Source: Pseudomonas sp. RIT-562 (lineage in GTDB: Bacteria; Pseudomonadota; Gammaproteobacteria; Pseudomonadales; Pseudomonadaceae). Taken from it: a stretch of DNA of 64,000 bases. This document shows, in pieces, positions 1 to 8,459 of the stretch. Under the pieces are notes generated by a model that saw only the letters and a list, made by a program, of their open reading frames with translations, made no database searches and was not told where the DNA came from. Each line of letters begins with the position of its first letter. Positions within the stretch are counted from its first letter, which is position 1. Where the stretch lies: contig NZ_JAPJIV010000014.1 of NCBI RefSeq assembly GCF_026241895.1, positions 1-64,000 on the forward strand. The letters are read 5' to 3'. Made by a program: the position numbers and the translations under genes.

Positions 1-11
1 CGCGACCCAAC

Positions 12-32
12 GCAGGCTGCGCCAGCTGCTAC
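12..32. repeat. REP-like single element next to the RAYT gene
   Basis: A 21-bp stretch with GCAG, CT, CAGCT and CTAC blocks resembles one arm of the REP palindrome seen at 31972-32054, read in reverse complement. RAYT genes are usually flanked by the REP sequences they act on, and this lies just past the 3' end of the RAYT gene. The match is partial and the left edge of the window cuts off any partner arm. Confidence 0.4.
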
Positions 33-65
33 GGGGGATTGTGGTGTGTGGGTCAAGCGTTCGAC

Positions 66-524
66 TTACAGCCAGCAGGCATCCCACAGTGGATAATCAT
101 GAACGCGTTTCACCAGGTTTGCTCGAATTGGATTCGCTACCACGTATCTCGCCAGCGCCTTGATATCCTCCTCTCGCCGAACCGCACGATCATGGTAGCC
201 CTTCTGCCACAAACGCCCCTGCCTTCCCAGCGCTTCATTGACCGCCTGGCTGCTGCGCGATTTGATTCGGCACATCAGCTCGGCAAGTGTCTTGTTGCGA
301 AGTTGCACCAGGCAATGCAGATGGTCCGGCATCACCACCCAACACAGAAAATCAGCGCACTTGTCCTCATGCGCCTCACGCAACTGCGTAACTACCAGAC
401 GCCCCACTCGCCAATCAGCAAAAAACGACTGCCGCTTATCAACGACAGTCGTCAGCAGGTAAACGCGCCCCTCTTCTGAAACACGGCCAATGCGCAGAAG
501 CCCTGCATTCATGCAATAAGGCAT
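66..524 (-). CDS. REP-associated tyrosine transposase (RAYT)
   Basis: A 152-aa single-domain protein of the Y1/HUH transposase fold (TnpA_REP group). The metal-binding HUH motif is visible as MPDHLHCLV at about residues 64-72, and the C-terminal helix with the candidate nucleophilic Tyr is in ARYVVANPIRANL. RAYTs nick single-stranded DNA at REP hairpins and are thought to spread REP doublets; they are domesticated rather than freely mobile, usually single copy, without flanking inverted repeats. The length matches the family and the frame is intact. No partner gene is visible. A second Met at residue 5 is an alternative start. Confidence 0.9.
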   Translation of the reverse strand: MPYCMNAGLLRIGRVSEEGRVYLLTTVVDKRQSFFADWRVGRLVVTQLREAHEDKCADFLCWVVMPDHLHCLVQLRNKTLAELMCRIKSRSSQAVNEALGRQGRLWQKGYHDRAVRREEDIKALARYVVANPIRANLVKRVHDYPLWDACWL

Positions 525-614
525 TCCATTGCCCTCGTCGAAGTGAAAGAGGAGCGAAATCTATCCCACCTCCACCTTGATATTCAGGAGCATACAACCA
601 CAAGATATGACTGC

Positions 615-1700
615 TCAACTGCCGGTGCGAATCTTGTTCCATACCCGCGTACGAATTCGGTCAATGTTCAACGGCATGGCTTCCAGTGCAAACAACTTGC
701 CCATCATCTCCGGGCTCGGATAAACCTTGGTGTCGTTCTTGATGGCCGGATCGATCAGGCTGTCCGCCTGCTCGTTGCCATTGGCATAGTGCACATGGTT
801 GGTGACGCTGGCCATGACGTCCGGGCGCAGCAGATAGTTCATGAAGGCATAACCGGCTTTTTCATCGGGGGCGTCGACGGGCATGGCGACCATGTCGAAC
901 CAGATCGCCGCGCCTTCCTTGGGAATCGCATAACCGATCTGGATGCCATTATTGGCTTCCTTGGCGCGATTTTCTGCCTGCAGGATGTCGCCGGAGAAAC
1001 CGACCGCCACGCAAATGTCGCCGTTGGCCAGGTCGCTGGTGTATTTAGATGAATGAAAGTAGCTGACGTAAGGCCGGACCTTGATCAGCAGTGCTTCGGC
1101 CTTCTTGTAATCTTCGGGGTTTTTACTGTGGTGTGGCAGGCCCAGATAGTTGAGGGCGGCCGGCAACAATTCAGGGCCGTTGTCGAGGATCGCCACGCCG
1201 CATTTCTGCAGTTTTTCCATGTTCTCGGGCTTGAAGATCAGGTCCCACGAATCCACCGGCGCGTTATCGCCCAGCACTTCCTTGACCTTGGCAACGTTGT
1301 AGCCAATACCGGTGCTGCCCCACAAGTAAGGGAACCCATGCTCATTGCCTGGATCGTTGGTCTGCAAAGCCTTGAGCAGCACCGGGTTGAGGTTCTTCCA
1401 GTTGGGTAGCTGGCTCTTGTCGAGTTTCTTCAGCGCCCCGCCCTGGATCTGCCGGGCCATGAAGTGGTTGGAGGGGAACACCACGTCGTAGCCGGATTTG
1501 CCGGTCATCAACTTGCCATCGAGGGTTTCGTTGCTGTCATACACGTCATAGGTGAAGCCGATGCCGGTTTCTTTCTGGAAGTTCTTCGTGGTGTCGGGAG
1601 CAATGTAGTCCGACCAGTTATAGATCTTCACGGTCTCGGCCGCCTGGGTGAGGCTCGCGAGCAGTGCAAGGGGGGCCAGGGTCAGGGTCTTTCGCAGCAT
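615..1700 (-). CDS. Periplasmic polyamine-type ABC substrate-binding protein (PotF/SpuD-like)
   Basis: About 361 aa, with a signal peptide beginning MLRKTLTLAPLALLASLTQA and the typical mature start AETVKIYNWSDYIAPD. The WSD aromatic/acidic motif contributes to polyamine binding in PotF. The family is a periplasmic venus-flytrap receptor that delivers putrescine, spermidine or related amines to an ABC transporter. An in-frame ATG at 1739 would add 13 residues before the signal peptide, so I take 1700. It is the last gene of a minus-strand cluster with a cupin and an FAD oxidoreductase; no permease or ATPase gene lies nearby, so it either uses a transporter encoded elsewhere or acts as a sensor. 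The exact ligand is unknown. Confidence 0.9.
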   Translation of the reverse strand: MLRKTLTLAPLALLASLTQAAETVKIYNWSDYIAPDTTKNFQKETGIGFTYDVYDSNETLDGKLMTGKSGYDVVFPSNHFMARQIQGGALKKLDKSQLPNWKNLNPVLLKALQTNDPGNEHGFPYLWGSTGIGYNVAKVKEVLGDNAPVDSWDLIFKPENMEKLQKCGVAILDNGPELLPAALNYLGLPHHSKNPEDYKKAEALLIKVRPYVSYFHSSKYTSDLANGDICVAVGFSGDILQAENRAKEANNGIQIGYAIPKEGAAIWFDMVAMPVDAPDEKAGYAFMNYLLRPDVMASVTNHVHYANGNEQADSLIDPAIKNDTKVYPSPEMMGKLFALEAMPLNIDRIRTRVWNKIRTGS

Positions 1701-1747
1701 GAGTCGATTCCTGTTTGGGTTGTTGTTTTTGGCAGGCAATCAAGGGA

Positions 1748-2089
1748 TCAGAAAATAAGGACGTAAGTCTTGCGCACGGTTTCCTGGATATCCCAGATGC
1801 CGAGGCTGTTGGCTGGCAACATCAGTGCATCACCAGCTTCTATGTGCAGGGTTTCGCCGTCGTCTGGGGTGAATGTGCAGCGACCCTGGATGAAGTGACA
1901 GAATTCCTGGGCCACGATCTGCCGGCGCCAGCGCCCCGGCGTGCATTCCCAGACGCCGGTTTCTACCCCGTCGTCGCGCTCGACGCTGGTGGTTGAAGCT
2001 ACCGCCACTGGCGTTCCGAGCGGCACGGCCACCGGGTTCGACTCTTCCAGTACCAGGGTTGCGGTGTTCTTGAATTGGGTAATGCTCAT
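1748..2089 (-). CDS. Small cupin-domain protein
   Basis: A 113-aa single cupin (cupin_3/DUF861 type). The barrel is recognisable from the stretch around CHFIQGRCTFTPDDGETLHIEAGDALMLPA at residues about 63-92, with the usual G-rich turns; the tail ends TVRKTYVLIF. It lies 26 bp downstream of the FAD oxidoreductase and 47 bp upstream of the binding-protein gene on the same strand, so co-transcription is likely. Proteins of this type often sit in amine or ureide catabolic clusters. No substrate can be assigned; only some of the expected metal-binding histidines are present, so a non-enzymatic sensor role is also possible. Confidence 0.8.
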   Translation of the reverse strand: MSITQFKNTATLVLEESNPVAVPLGTPVAVASTTSVERDDGVETGVWECTPGRWRRQIVAQEFCHFIQGRCTFTPDDGETLHIEAGDALMLPANSLGIWDIQETVRKTYVLIF

Positions 2090-2115
2090 GGGAGTACCTA
2101 TTGTTTAAACGCTGT

Positions 2116-3537
2116 TTAGTGCATGAAACTTTCCATCAGGCCCGCCACGCCACTTGCCAGTTTGCGCCGCCAGGGCGCAGTGGTCGGGTTGGCCAGGGTC
2201 TGGTCCTCGTGGACGAAGCTGCGGATGATTGCGTTATAGCCCAGCCAGCGGCAGGGTTCCGGTTCCCAGGCGCGTAGCGCGGCCAGACCGGCCTGGGGCA
2301 TGACCCACGGCTGGCGCACCAGCTCGGTGTCGCGCTCCAGGATCAGGTCGGCCAAGGTGCGACCAGCCAGGTTGCTGGCACCCACGCCCTCCCCGCCGTA
2401 ACCACCGGCCAATGCGATACCGCTGGTGTGATCGCACAGCATGTGCGGCTGGAAGCGTCGGGACATGCCCAGGTTGCCGCCCCAGCCGTGGGTAATCTGT
2501 ACGTGCTTGAGCTGGGGAAAGAGCTCGCCAAACAGATAGCGGCGCAACTCGATTTCACTGGAGGTCAGGTTGAAGTCGTGGCGCAGCTTGCCGGCGAACT
2601 GGTAGCCGCCCCGTGCGCCAAACACCAGGCGATTGTCGGCCGTGCGCTGGCCATAAGTGACCTGACGGCTGCTTTCGCTGAATGCCTGGCCGCGACTCAG
2701 GCCGATTTCATCCCAGGTTGCGGCGGACAACGGTTCGGTGGCCACTATCAGGCTTTGCACGGGCAGTTGGTAACGCCCCAGTGGCGGCAAAGTGACGGAG
2801 TAGCCTTCTACGGCCGGTACGATCCAGCGGCTGCGCACCTGGGCCTTGTCCGTGCGCAACGAGCCGGACTGCCAATGGGTGACTGGGCTGTTTTCGTAGA
2901 TCCTGACGCCCATGCGCTCGACAGTCCGAGCCAGGCCGCGCACCAGTTTGGCCGGATGAAGGGTGGCGACATGCGGGGCGTAGATGCCGCCATAGGGCCT
3001 GGCCAGTCGAATCTGTTGCGCCAGCTGTTCGGGGCTGAGCCAGCGGTAGTCCTTTTCAGTCAGGCCTTGCTGGTAAAGGTTATCCAGGTAGCGCCGCAGG
3101 CTGGTCTCCTGCTCGGGATAACGCGCCGCGCAATACAGGGCGCCACCTTTGCGGTAATCGCAGTCGATACCCTCGCGCTCAAGGATGATTTCCACTTCGT
3201 CTGGAATGGCATGCAGCAGATCGAAAGAGGCGCGGCGTTCTGCGGGCGACAGATTGGCCAGCAGACGGTCTTCACCCAGCAGATTACCCATCAACCAGCC
3301 ACCATTGCGGCCCGATGCGCCAAACCCTGCGGTCTGTGCCTCGACGATGGCGATGTTCAAGCCGGGCGCCAGACGCTTGAGGTAGTACGCGGTCCAGAGC
3401 CCGGTATAACCGGCGCCAATAATGGCCACGTCGACATCCAGGTCGTGCTCCAGCGCCGCTCGCGCGGTCAAAGGCTCATCGAGCTGATCCATCCATAAAC
3501 TGATCTTGCGCCATGCTGGCATGCTGGACTCCGCCAC
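2116..3537 (-). CDS. FAD-dependent amine oxidoreductase (DAO family, PuuB/PauB-like)
   Basis: 473 aa. The N-terminal Rossmann dinucleotide site reads VAIIGAGYTGLWTAYYLKRL (residues about 38-57), followed by the second FAD motif GFGASGRNGGWL typical of the glycine oxidase/sarcosine oxidase-like family. The C-terminal FAD loop is seen in ALAGGYGGEGVGASNLAGR. The closest known role is oxidation of gamma-glutamylated polyamines or other secondary amines to aldehyde plus hydrogen peroxide. The genetic link to a PotF-like binding protein supports an amine substrate. It starts 34 bp after the AraC regulator gene on the same strand. The specific substrate is inference. Confidence 0.88.
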   Translation of the reverse strand: MAESSMPAWRKISLWMDQLDEPLTARAALEHDLDVDVAIIGAGYTGLWTAYYLKRLAPGLNIAIVEAQTAGFGASGRNGGWLMGNLLGEDRLLANLSPAERRASFDLLHAIPDEVEIILEREGIDCDYRKGGALYCAARYPEQETSLRRYLDNLYQQGLTEKDYRWLSPEQLAQQIRLARPYGGIYAPHVATLHPAKLVRGLARTVERMGVRIYENSPVTHWQSGSLRTDKAQVRSRWIVPAVEGYSVTLPPLGRYQLPVQSLIVATEPLSAATWDEIGLSRGQAFSESSRQVTYGQRTADNRLVFGARGGYQFAGKLRHDFNLTSSEIELRRYLFGELFPQLKHVQITHGWGGNLGMSRRFQPHMLCDHTSGIALAGGYGGEGVGASNLAGRTLADLILERDTELVRQPWVMPQAGLAALRAWEPEPCRWLGYNAIIRSFVHEDQTLANPTTAPWRRKLASGVAGLMESFMH

Positions 3538-3571
3538 TGAAACTTCAATGACGTGATCCTAGTGCGTGCTC

Positions 3572-4387
3572 TCAGGGGTTGTCTTGCGCGCGTGCACGCA
3601 AAGAAATTTGTTTGGCGTAGGCCTTCGGCGATTGCCCGGTGTGCCGGCGGAAACAGCTGTAGAACGCCGATAGCGAATTGAACCCGGCGGCAAAGGCCAG
3701 CTCATCGACGCGCAACGGTGGCGTGGCGGCATCCAGCGCCGCCAGCAAGTGTTGCAGGCGTGCCTGATTGACGTATCGGTAAAAGCTCTGGCCAAGCACC
3801 TGATTCAACAGGTACGAAATCTGGTTGCGGCTGTACCCGCATTCGTCAGCCACCCGCTGCAGGTCGAGCTCGGGGTCCAGGTAGGGTTGCTGGCGCTGGA
3901 AATACTGCTGCAGGTCGTCGGCCATGAAGCTCAACTGCCGTGGGGACAGGCCAAGACGACTGACGGCTGGACGGTTGCTGCCCCGGGATTTGCTGCCGGC
4001 CTGCTCGTGCACCAGCGAGGCGTACTCGTTGACCCGCCAGATCAAGCCGTCGCGCACGGTGATCGCCTCGCTGGCGCGGAACGACACCAGGCCATCCCCG
4101 CCGCGCAGGGTGATGCGGTACTGAATGAACGCGGTGTTGCCGTCGAGGCGGATTCGGTCGGTGTGTTCCAGGGCCTCGTCGGGGTCGCGGGGCATGCTGC
4201 TGCGTACGTACTCGCGCAATTCGCCGAGCCCCATCACCCGGTTCTGAAAAAAGTCGCTGTACTGCACCTGCGGGTGATACAGCGCCATCACTCCGTCAAG
4301 GTCGCGGTGTTTCCAGCGCAGGTGGTAGCGCATGACCGTCTCGCTGGTCGCGAGGGTCTGCTGCGGTCCGTCATCGTCGGTGGGCAT
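3572..4387 (-). CDS. AraC-family regulator with N-terminal SnoaL/NTF2-like domain
   Basis: 271 aa. Residues about 10-125 look like a SnoaL-like (NTF2 fold) pocket: YHLRWKHRDLDGVMALYHP, followed by alternating strands ending at the EAITVRDGLIWRVNEY segment. Residues about 165-270 are the AraC DNA-binding domain with its two helix-turn-helices (RVADECGYSRNQISYLLNQ and ELAFAAGFNSLSAFYSCFRRHTGQSPKAY). Most AraC regulators carry a cupin sensor, so the NTF2-type pocket is an uncommon arrangement. It lies directly upstream of the oxidoreductase-cupin-binding-protein genes on the same strand and probably controls them. The ligand is unknown. Confidence 0.87.
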   Translation of the reverse strand: MPTDDDGPQQTLATSETVMRYHLRWKHRDLDGVMALYHPQVQYSDFFQNRVMGLGELREYVRSSMPRDPDEALEHTDRIRLDGNTAFIQYRITLRGGDGLVSFRASEAITVRDGLIWRVNEYASLVHEQAGSKSRGSNRPAVSRLGLSPRQLSFMADDLQQYFQRQQPYLDPELDLQRVADECGYSRNQISYLLNQVLGQSFYRYVNQARLQHLLAALDAATPPLRVDELAFAAGFNSLSAFYSCFRRHTGQSPKAYAKQISLRARAQDNP

Positions 4388-4630
4388 AAACGACTCAATG
4401 AAAAAAATCGAGCTTGCCCAACTTCCGCCTGCGCTTCAATGGCCAGGGACGACCGCAGCGCCGCAGACTAATTAGCCCAAGCGTGATCTGCATCAAAAAA
4501 ACAGCAGGCAATCGCCAAACGGTTTGAGAAAACCACGAGATTTTCACATCCGGATGCTACTTTTAATGGCAGTCACCGGTTGAGCCAATGAAGGCTCTTC
4601 CCTCCTAACATGAGCTAACGGAAGCGCTCG

Positions 4631-4654
4631 ATGAAGAAGGCGGGCAATACATGA
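4631..4654 (+). CDS. Possible 7-codon leader peptide overlapping the DUF1652 start
   Basis: ATG AAG AAG GCG GGC AAT ACA TGA has a good Shine-Dalgarno sequence (GGAAG, 6 nt spacing) and its stop shares ATGA with the start codon of the next gene. This is the layout of translational coupling. There is no direct evidence of translation, and such short ORFs occur by chance. Confidence 0.3.
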   Translation: MKKAGNT

Positions 4655-4923
4655 ACAAAGGGTTTAGCAAGGTCACATTCCCCAACGCCTGCCAGCTGAT
4701 GCGCTGGCATTTTCATCCCATGGGCTTCGAGGCGAGCATGGACGCGCCGGGCAGCATGATTGCCCGTCTGTTCGATCGAGTCAGTGGCGAGACCATGATC
4801 GCCATTGCCGGTATTCCGTGCGCAACGGTGATGAATGCTGCGGACGTCGAGCGCATCATTGAAGCGGTTGAAGACGAGCTGGAAGCCTTTGTTCCGCCGG
4901 TTTCGTTTAGAAGTTATGCCTAA
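4651..4923 (+). CDS. DUF1652 domain protein
   Basis: A 90-aa protein with no signal peptide or membrane segment. The pattern ACQLMRWHFHPMGFEAS, then SGETMIAIAGIP and a C-terminal acidic helix (VERIIEAVEDELEAF) fits the small DUF1652 family, which is largely restricted to Pseudomonas and has no assigned function. A second, more divergent member lies at 42088-42357. The upstream stretch 4388-4630 includes a GAGCC/GGCTC hairpin at 4582-4597. The gene ends just before a strong terminator and faces the helicase gene. Confidence 0.8.
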   Translation: MNKGFSKVTFPNACQLMRWHFHPMGFEASMDAPGSMIARLFDRVSGETMIAIAGIPCATVMNAADVERIIEAVEDELEAFVPPVSFRSYA

Positions 4924-4938
4924 ATCCCAATTACGTTG

Positions 4939-4966
4939 AAAAAGCCCACTGTGTGGGCTTTTTTTG
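4939..4966. terminator. Rho-independent terminator between DUF1652 gene and helicase
   Basis: AAAAAGCCCAC, a 3-nt turn and GTGGGCTTTTTTT form a hairpin with A-run and T-run on either side, so it can end transcription from both converging genes. Confidence 0.85.
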
Positions 4967-4975
4967 GCGGCTGTT

Positions 4976-7465
4976 TCAAGCAGATGTTTTGCCCACCCGG
5001 TGATCAACGAAGAACGCCTTGCCCTTGTCGACCCGATCAGAAGCCTTGGGCAGGTTCGCCGCCTGGGTGTCCTGGGCATCCACATACCAATAACAGTGGC
5101 TCACGGCGCGGGTAATGCCGACGTAAGCCAGGCGCAGGATCTCGTCTTTTTGCGCGTTGTCGTAAGCTTCGTTGTCGCCCGCTTTGCCTAACCCCGCCAT
5201 GCGATACACCTGATTCTTGTAGGGCGAACTGGTCAGGTGCTGGCAGTCGCCGAGCAGGAATACCGCATCCGCCTGCAATCCCTTGGCACTGTGGTAGGTC
5301 AGTTGCTTCAACCGACGCGCCTCGTATGGTAAGCTAGAATCTACATTAACTACTGACTGAATATGCTGTTCTATCAATAGCTTATCGCTACTTTTTCGAT
5401 ACAACATTAAGATTGAATGGCCTTGGCGGTAGTGTTCGATCAACCGGCTGGCCATGCCTTGATCATCGCGATCCAGCACATTCACCGGCAGCAAGGCCTT
5501 CGGTTCTCCATTGGCCTTGGCTTTCTTGCCGGCAATGGCCGGCGCGGCACGCACGATGTGTTCGGCAGCATCGATGATGTGTTGATGGCTGCGGTAGTTG
5601 TCACTGAGCATGACCTTGGTCGTGCTCGGCGACACAAACTCCTTGTTGAATTCCATGAAATAGCTGGGCGAACTGCCCCGCCAGCCGTAAATCGACTGCC
5701 AGTCATCGCCTACACACAACAGCGATGAGCGTTGCGCGCCTCGACCGATATGCATCGCCGGCCCTCGACTGCGGATTTCCGCCAGGCTGGCGCGAATCCA
5801 CGAGACGATCTGCGGGGACACGTCCTGAAACTCGTCAATCATCAAATGCGCCAGCGGGCGCAGCAGCTCGTTGCTCAGCAGCTTGAGGTTTTCCGGCGAA
5901 TGTTCGCTGAACAACGCGAACATGCGGTTGTAAGTCATGATGGGCGGTTTCTGGTCCAGCAGATGGTCTTCCAGGGCTCTCCAATACAGGCTCAAGGCCT
6001 CGAAGAAAAACCGGTCGGGATCGTCCTTGGCAAAGCTCATCTGCCCCACGGCGCTTGGAACATCAAGGCCGAGGTTCTCGATAAAGCCGGCAGCCGCTAC
6101 AAAACAGTCCAGTAGCGGTGCAGACGCCAGCTCTCCCTTGACCTTGTAATCGAAGCCCGGCCCGGCGCTGGCATCTCCGGCAAGCGAGGCCAGCACTCGC
6201 TTTGAAGCTTGATAACTATCAAGCCAAATCAATGGTTTACGGCAGAAAGCTTGAAACAGTGTGCGCTTGACCGCCCACTCCGCACGCACCGACAACTTGG
6301 ACCCCGGGCGGCTCACCTGAGGGTTTTCCTGCGGATCAAAACCCAGCACTACCCAGGCGTCCAGCGACGGGATGTAGCCGTGGCAATGGAAGGTCGAGCC
6401 ATTGATGTCGAATGTCTGGCGCTTGGGTTCGATGCCCTTGATCGGCCATGCACCCGCGCGAAACCACAGGTCTTCAATGGTATCGCACAGCTCTTCATCG
6501 CGATTGGCTGCCAACTGGGTCACCGCCACGCGCTTTTGCACGTCCGGGTGATCGCGCTCCAGCTCCTTGAGCTGCAAGGCGTGCCGGGACAACGGCGTTA
6601 TCAGATCGCGAAAGCGCGCATCGCGCGTGTGCAGGCTGTGATAGCAGGCGTTGAGCTGCTGGCGCTGGGCGTCATTGATCCGCAAATCGAATGGATTGCT
6701 GTCGACATCATCGTCTTGGCCGGGGGCACGCAGGCTCAGGTTCTCGAAGGCCTGCAGGCGTTCGAAACCTGGCAGGCTGCGCACCAGGGGCAGGATCCGC
6801 GAATGGAAGGTGCGCACCAGGTCTCGCGCCTCCTTGAAGCTCAGCGCCCGCCCCCAAAGCGCGAACATTTCGATCAGCTTGTTGATGAAGTCCTTGCGCG
6901 ACTCCCGGGTGAATGTCACCACGGTCATCGAGTCAAGTTCAAAGCCGAGATAATGAGTCAGCAGCAGTATGCGCAGGACCAGGGTCGTCGATTTGCCCGC
7001 TCCAGCGCCGGCGATCACCGAAGTCGAAGGCGTGTCGCTGAAGATCATCTTCCACTGCGCAGCGCTGGGCTGGGCGTGGGCTGGCAGTAACCGGGCGACA
7101 TCGGCTTTCATGCGTTTTTTCAGTTCGGCCGTCAACGGCAGGCGCCAGTCGTCAAACAGATAGTCGTCAACGTTAGGTGGGCGATGCTCAGTGCTGCGTG
7201 AGTCGCGGATCAACAAAACCTGGCGCCCCTCCTCAAGGCCTTCAAGCTTGCCTTCCTTATATCCGTAATCCACCCCGGCGCTATGCCCGCTGCGAAATCC
7301 GTCCGCCTGCCCGTGTAACCACGACGCCCGGTGCTGGGCCCGCAGGCGCGTCAGGCCGTGGCCAAAGAACCGTGCAGCCAGGCGTTTAAGCAATGGCATC
7401 TCGGCCAACGGACGAAGTTCAGGCGGAAGGTCGGGAGAATGTTGCGGCACGCGGATGGACTCCAA
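4976..7465 (-). CDS. UvrD/Rep-family DNA helicase
   Basis: 829 aa, an SF1A ATP-dependent DNA helicase. Motifs in order: Walker A AGAGAGKSTT (about residue 153), Ia TVVTFTRESRKDF, Walker B MIDEFQDVSP (about 538), III GDDWQSIYGWRG, IV LSDNYRSH, V TYHSAKGLQADAVFL, VI RLAYVGITRAV. About 350 residues separate motifs Ia and II, so the 1B region is large. The N-terminal 130 residues have no helicase motif and contain a Gly/Tyr-rich stretch (residues about 55-80). It differs from chromosomal UvrD and Rep in length and N-terminus. Expected role is DNA repair or replication-fork maintenance; it stands alone, so no partner is suggested. It may alternatively belong to a defence-type helicase branch, for which there is no local support. 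Confidence 0.87.
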   Translation of the reverse strand: MESIRVPQHSPDLPPELRPLAEMPLLKRLAARFFGHGLTRLRAQHRASWLHGQADGFRSGHSAGVDYGYKEGKLEGLEEGRQVLLIRDSRSTEHRPPNVDDYLFDDWRLPLTAELKKRMKADVARLLPAHAQPSAAQWKMIFSDTPSTSVIAGAGAGKSTTLVLRILLLTHYLGFELDSMTVVTFTRESRKDFINKLIEMFALWGRALSFKEARDLVRTFHSRILPLVRSLPGFERLQAFENLSLRAPGQDDDVDSNPFDLRINDAQRQQLNACYHSLHTRDARFRDLITPLSRHALQLKELERDHPDVQKRVAVTQLAANRDEELCDTIEDLWFRAGAWPIKGIEPKRQTFDINGSTFHCHGYIPSLDAWVVLGFDPQENPQVSRPGSKLSVRAEWAVKRTLFQAFCRKPLIWLDSYQASKRVLASLAGDASAGPGFDYKVKGELASAPLLDCFVAAAGFIENLGLDVPSAVGQMSFAKDDPDRFFFEALSLYWRALEDHLLDQKPPIMTYNRMFALFSEHSPENLKLLSNELLRPLAHLMIDEFQDVSPQIVSWIRASLAEIRSRGPAMHIGRGAQRSSLLCVGDDWQSIYGWRGSSPSYFMEFNKEFVSPSTTKVMLSDNYRSHQHIIDAAEHIVRAAPAIAGKKAKANGEPKALLPVNVLDRDDQGMASRLIEHYRQGHSILMLYRKSSDKLLIEQHIQSVVNVDSSLPYEARRLKQLTYHSAKGLQADAVFLLGDCQHLTSSPYKNQVYRMAGLGKAGDNEAYDNAQKDEILRLAYVGITRAVSHCYWYVDAQDTQAANLPKASDRVDKGKAFFVDHRVGKTSA

Positions 7466-7689
7466 GCTGTAAAACTGTTGGGCGCTATGGTGTCTTTATT
7501 TGGCCGTGAGTTCTAGCGAAATGCTTGTCGGTCATTGACTTAGGCGATGAACTGAAGCTTGAATGACAAGAATTTCAGACTTTTAAGCATCTATTAATTC
7601 GATTGTATTGAGGCATTTTTTACGCTTTTTATCGATGTTTGGCTGATAGATGATGCTTGCCATAAATCACTTATTGGCAGGAGACGAAC

Positions 7690-8385
7690 ATGCTCGAACT
7701 CAGACCCTTCAACTCCCTGGGCGGTGCCCATCACGGCTGGCTGGATGCGCATCACCATTTTTCGTTTGCCGAGTACCACGATCCCAAGCGCATGAACTGG
7801 GGCAATCTGCGGGTATGGAACGATGACGTGATCGCCGCCGGCACCGGTTTTCCGAAACATCCGCACCGCGACATGGAGATCATCACCTATGTCCGCGAAG
7901 GCGCGATTACTCACGAAGACAACCTCGGCAACAAGGGTCGCACCGAGGCCGGTGATGTTCAGGTCATGAGCGCCGGCACCGGCATTGCCCACAGCGAGTA
8001 CAACCTGGAGGCAACCGAGACGCGGATTTTCCAGATCTGGATCATCCCCAACGAATCCGGATCGGCGCCTTCCTGGGGGGCCAAGCCATTTCCAAAAGGT
8101 CAACGTGAAGGGTTTGTGACCTTGGCCAGCGGCAAGGCCGGAGATGACCAGAGCCTGCGCATTCGTGCCGATGCGCGTCTGGTCGCGGCGAACCTCAAGG
8201 CCGGGGAAACCGCAGAATACCCACTGGACAGCGGCCGTCGGGCCTACCTGGTTCCAGCCACAGGTCGTATTGAAGTCAATGGCTTGCAGGCACAAGCTCG
8301 AGACGGAGTGGCTATCGCGGATGAGCGGGTGCTGCGCGTTACCGCACTTGAAGACAGCGAGGTGGTGTTGGTGGACCTGGCTTGA
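7690..8385 (+). CDS. Pirin-family bicupin (YhhW/quercetinase-like)
   Basis: 231 aa. The pirin metal site is clear in the N-terminal cupin: FPKHPHRDMEIITYV (His, His, Glu) and later GTGIAHSEYN (His), at about residues 53-70 and 97-107. Bacterial YhhW homologues have quercetin 2,3-dioxygenase activity in vitro; the natural substrate is not settled. A GGAGA ribosome site lies 7-8 nt before the ATG. It is divergent from the helicase gene with 224 bp between them and converges on pgm through a shared terminator. Likely a cytoplasmic stress-linked iron protein. Confidence 0.9.
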   Translation: MLELRPFNSLGGAHHGWLDAHHHFSFAEYHDPKRMNWGNLRVWNDDVIAAGTGFPKHPHRDMEIITYVREGAITHEDNLGNKGRTEAGDVQVMSAGTGIAHSEYNLEATETRIFQIWIIPNESGSAPSWGAKPFPKGQREGFVTLASGKAGDDQSLRIRADARLVAANLKAGETAEYPLDSGRRAYLVPATGRIEVNGLQAQARDGVAIADERVLRVTALEDSEVVLVDLA

Positions 8386-8403
8386 CCCACAAACCCGTAG
8401 CGC

Positions 8404-8440
8404 AAAAAAAAGGGCGACCGCATAACGGTCGCCCTTTTTT
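8404..8440. terminator. Bidirectional terminator between pirin and pgm genes
   Basis: AAAAAAAGGGCGACCG, a short loop and CGGTCGCCCTTTTTT form a perfect stem of more than 10 bp with A-run and T-run on opposite sides, positioned between converging genes. Confidence 0.93.
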
Positions 8441-8459
8441 GCTGCGTGGCTGCTGTTGA

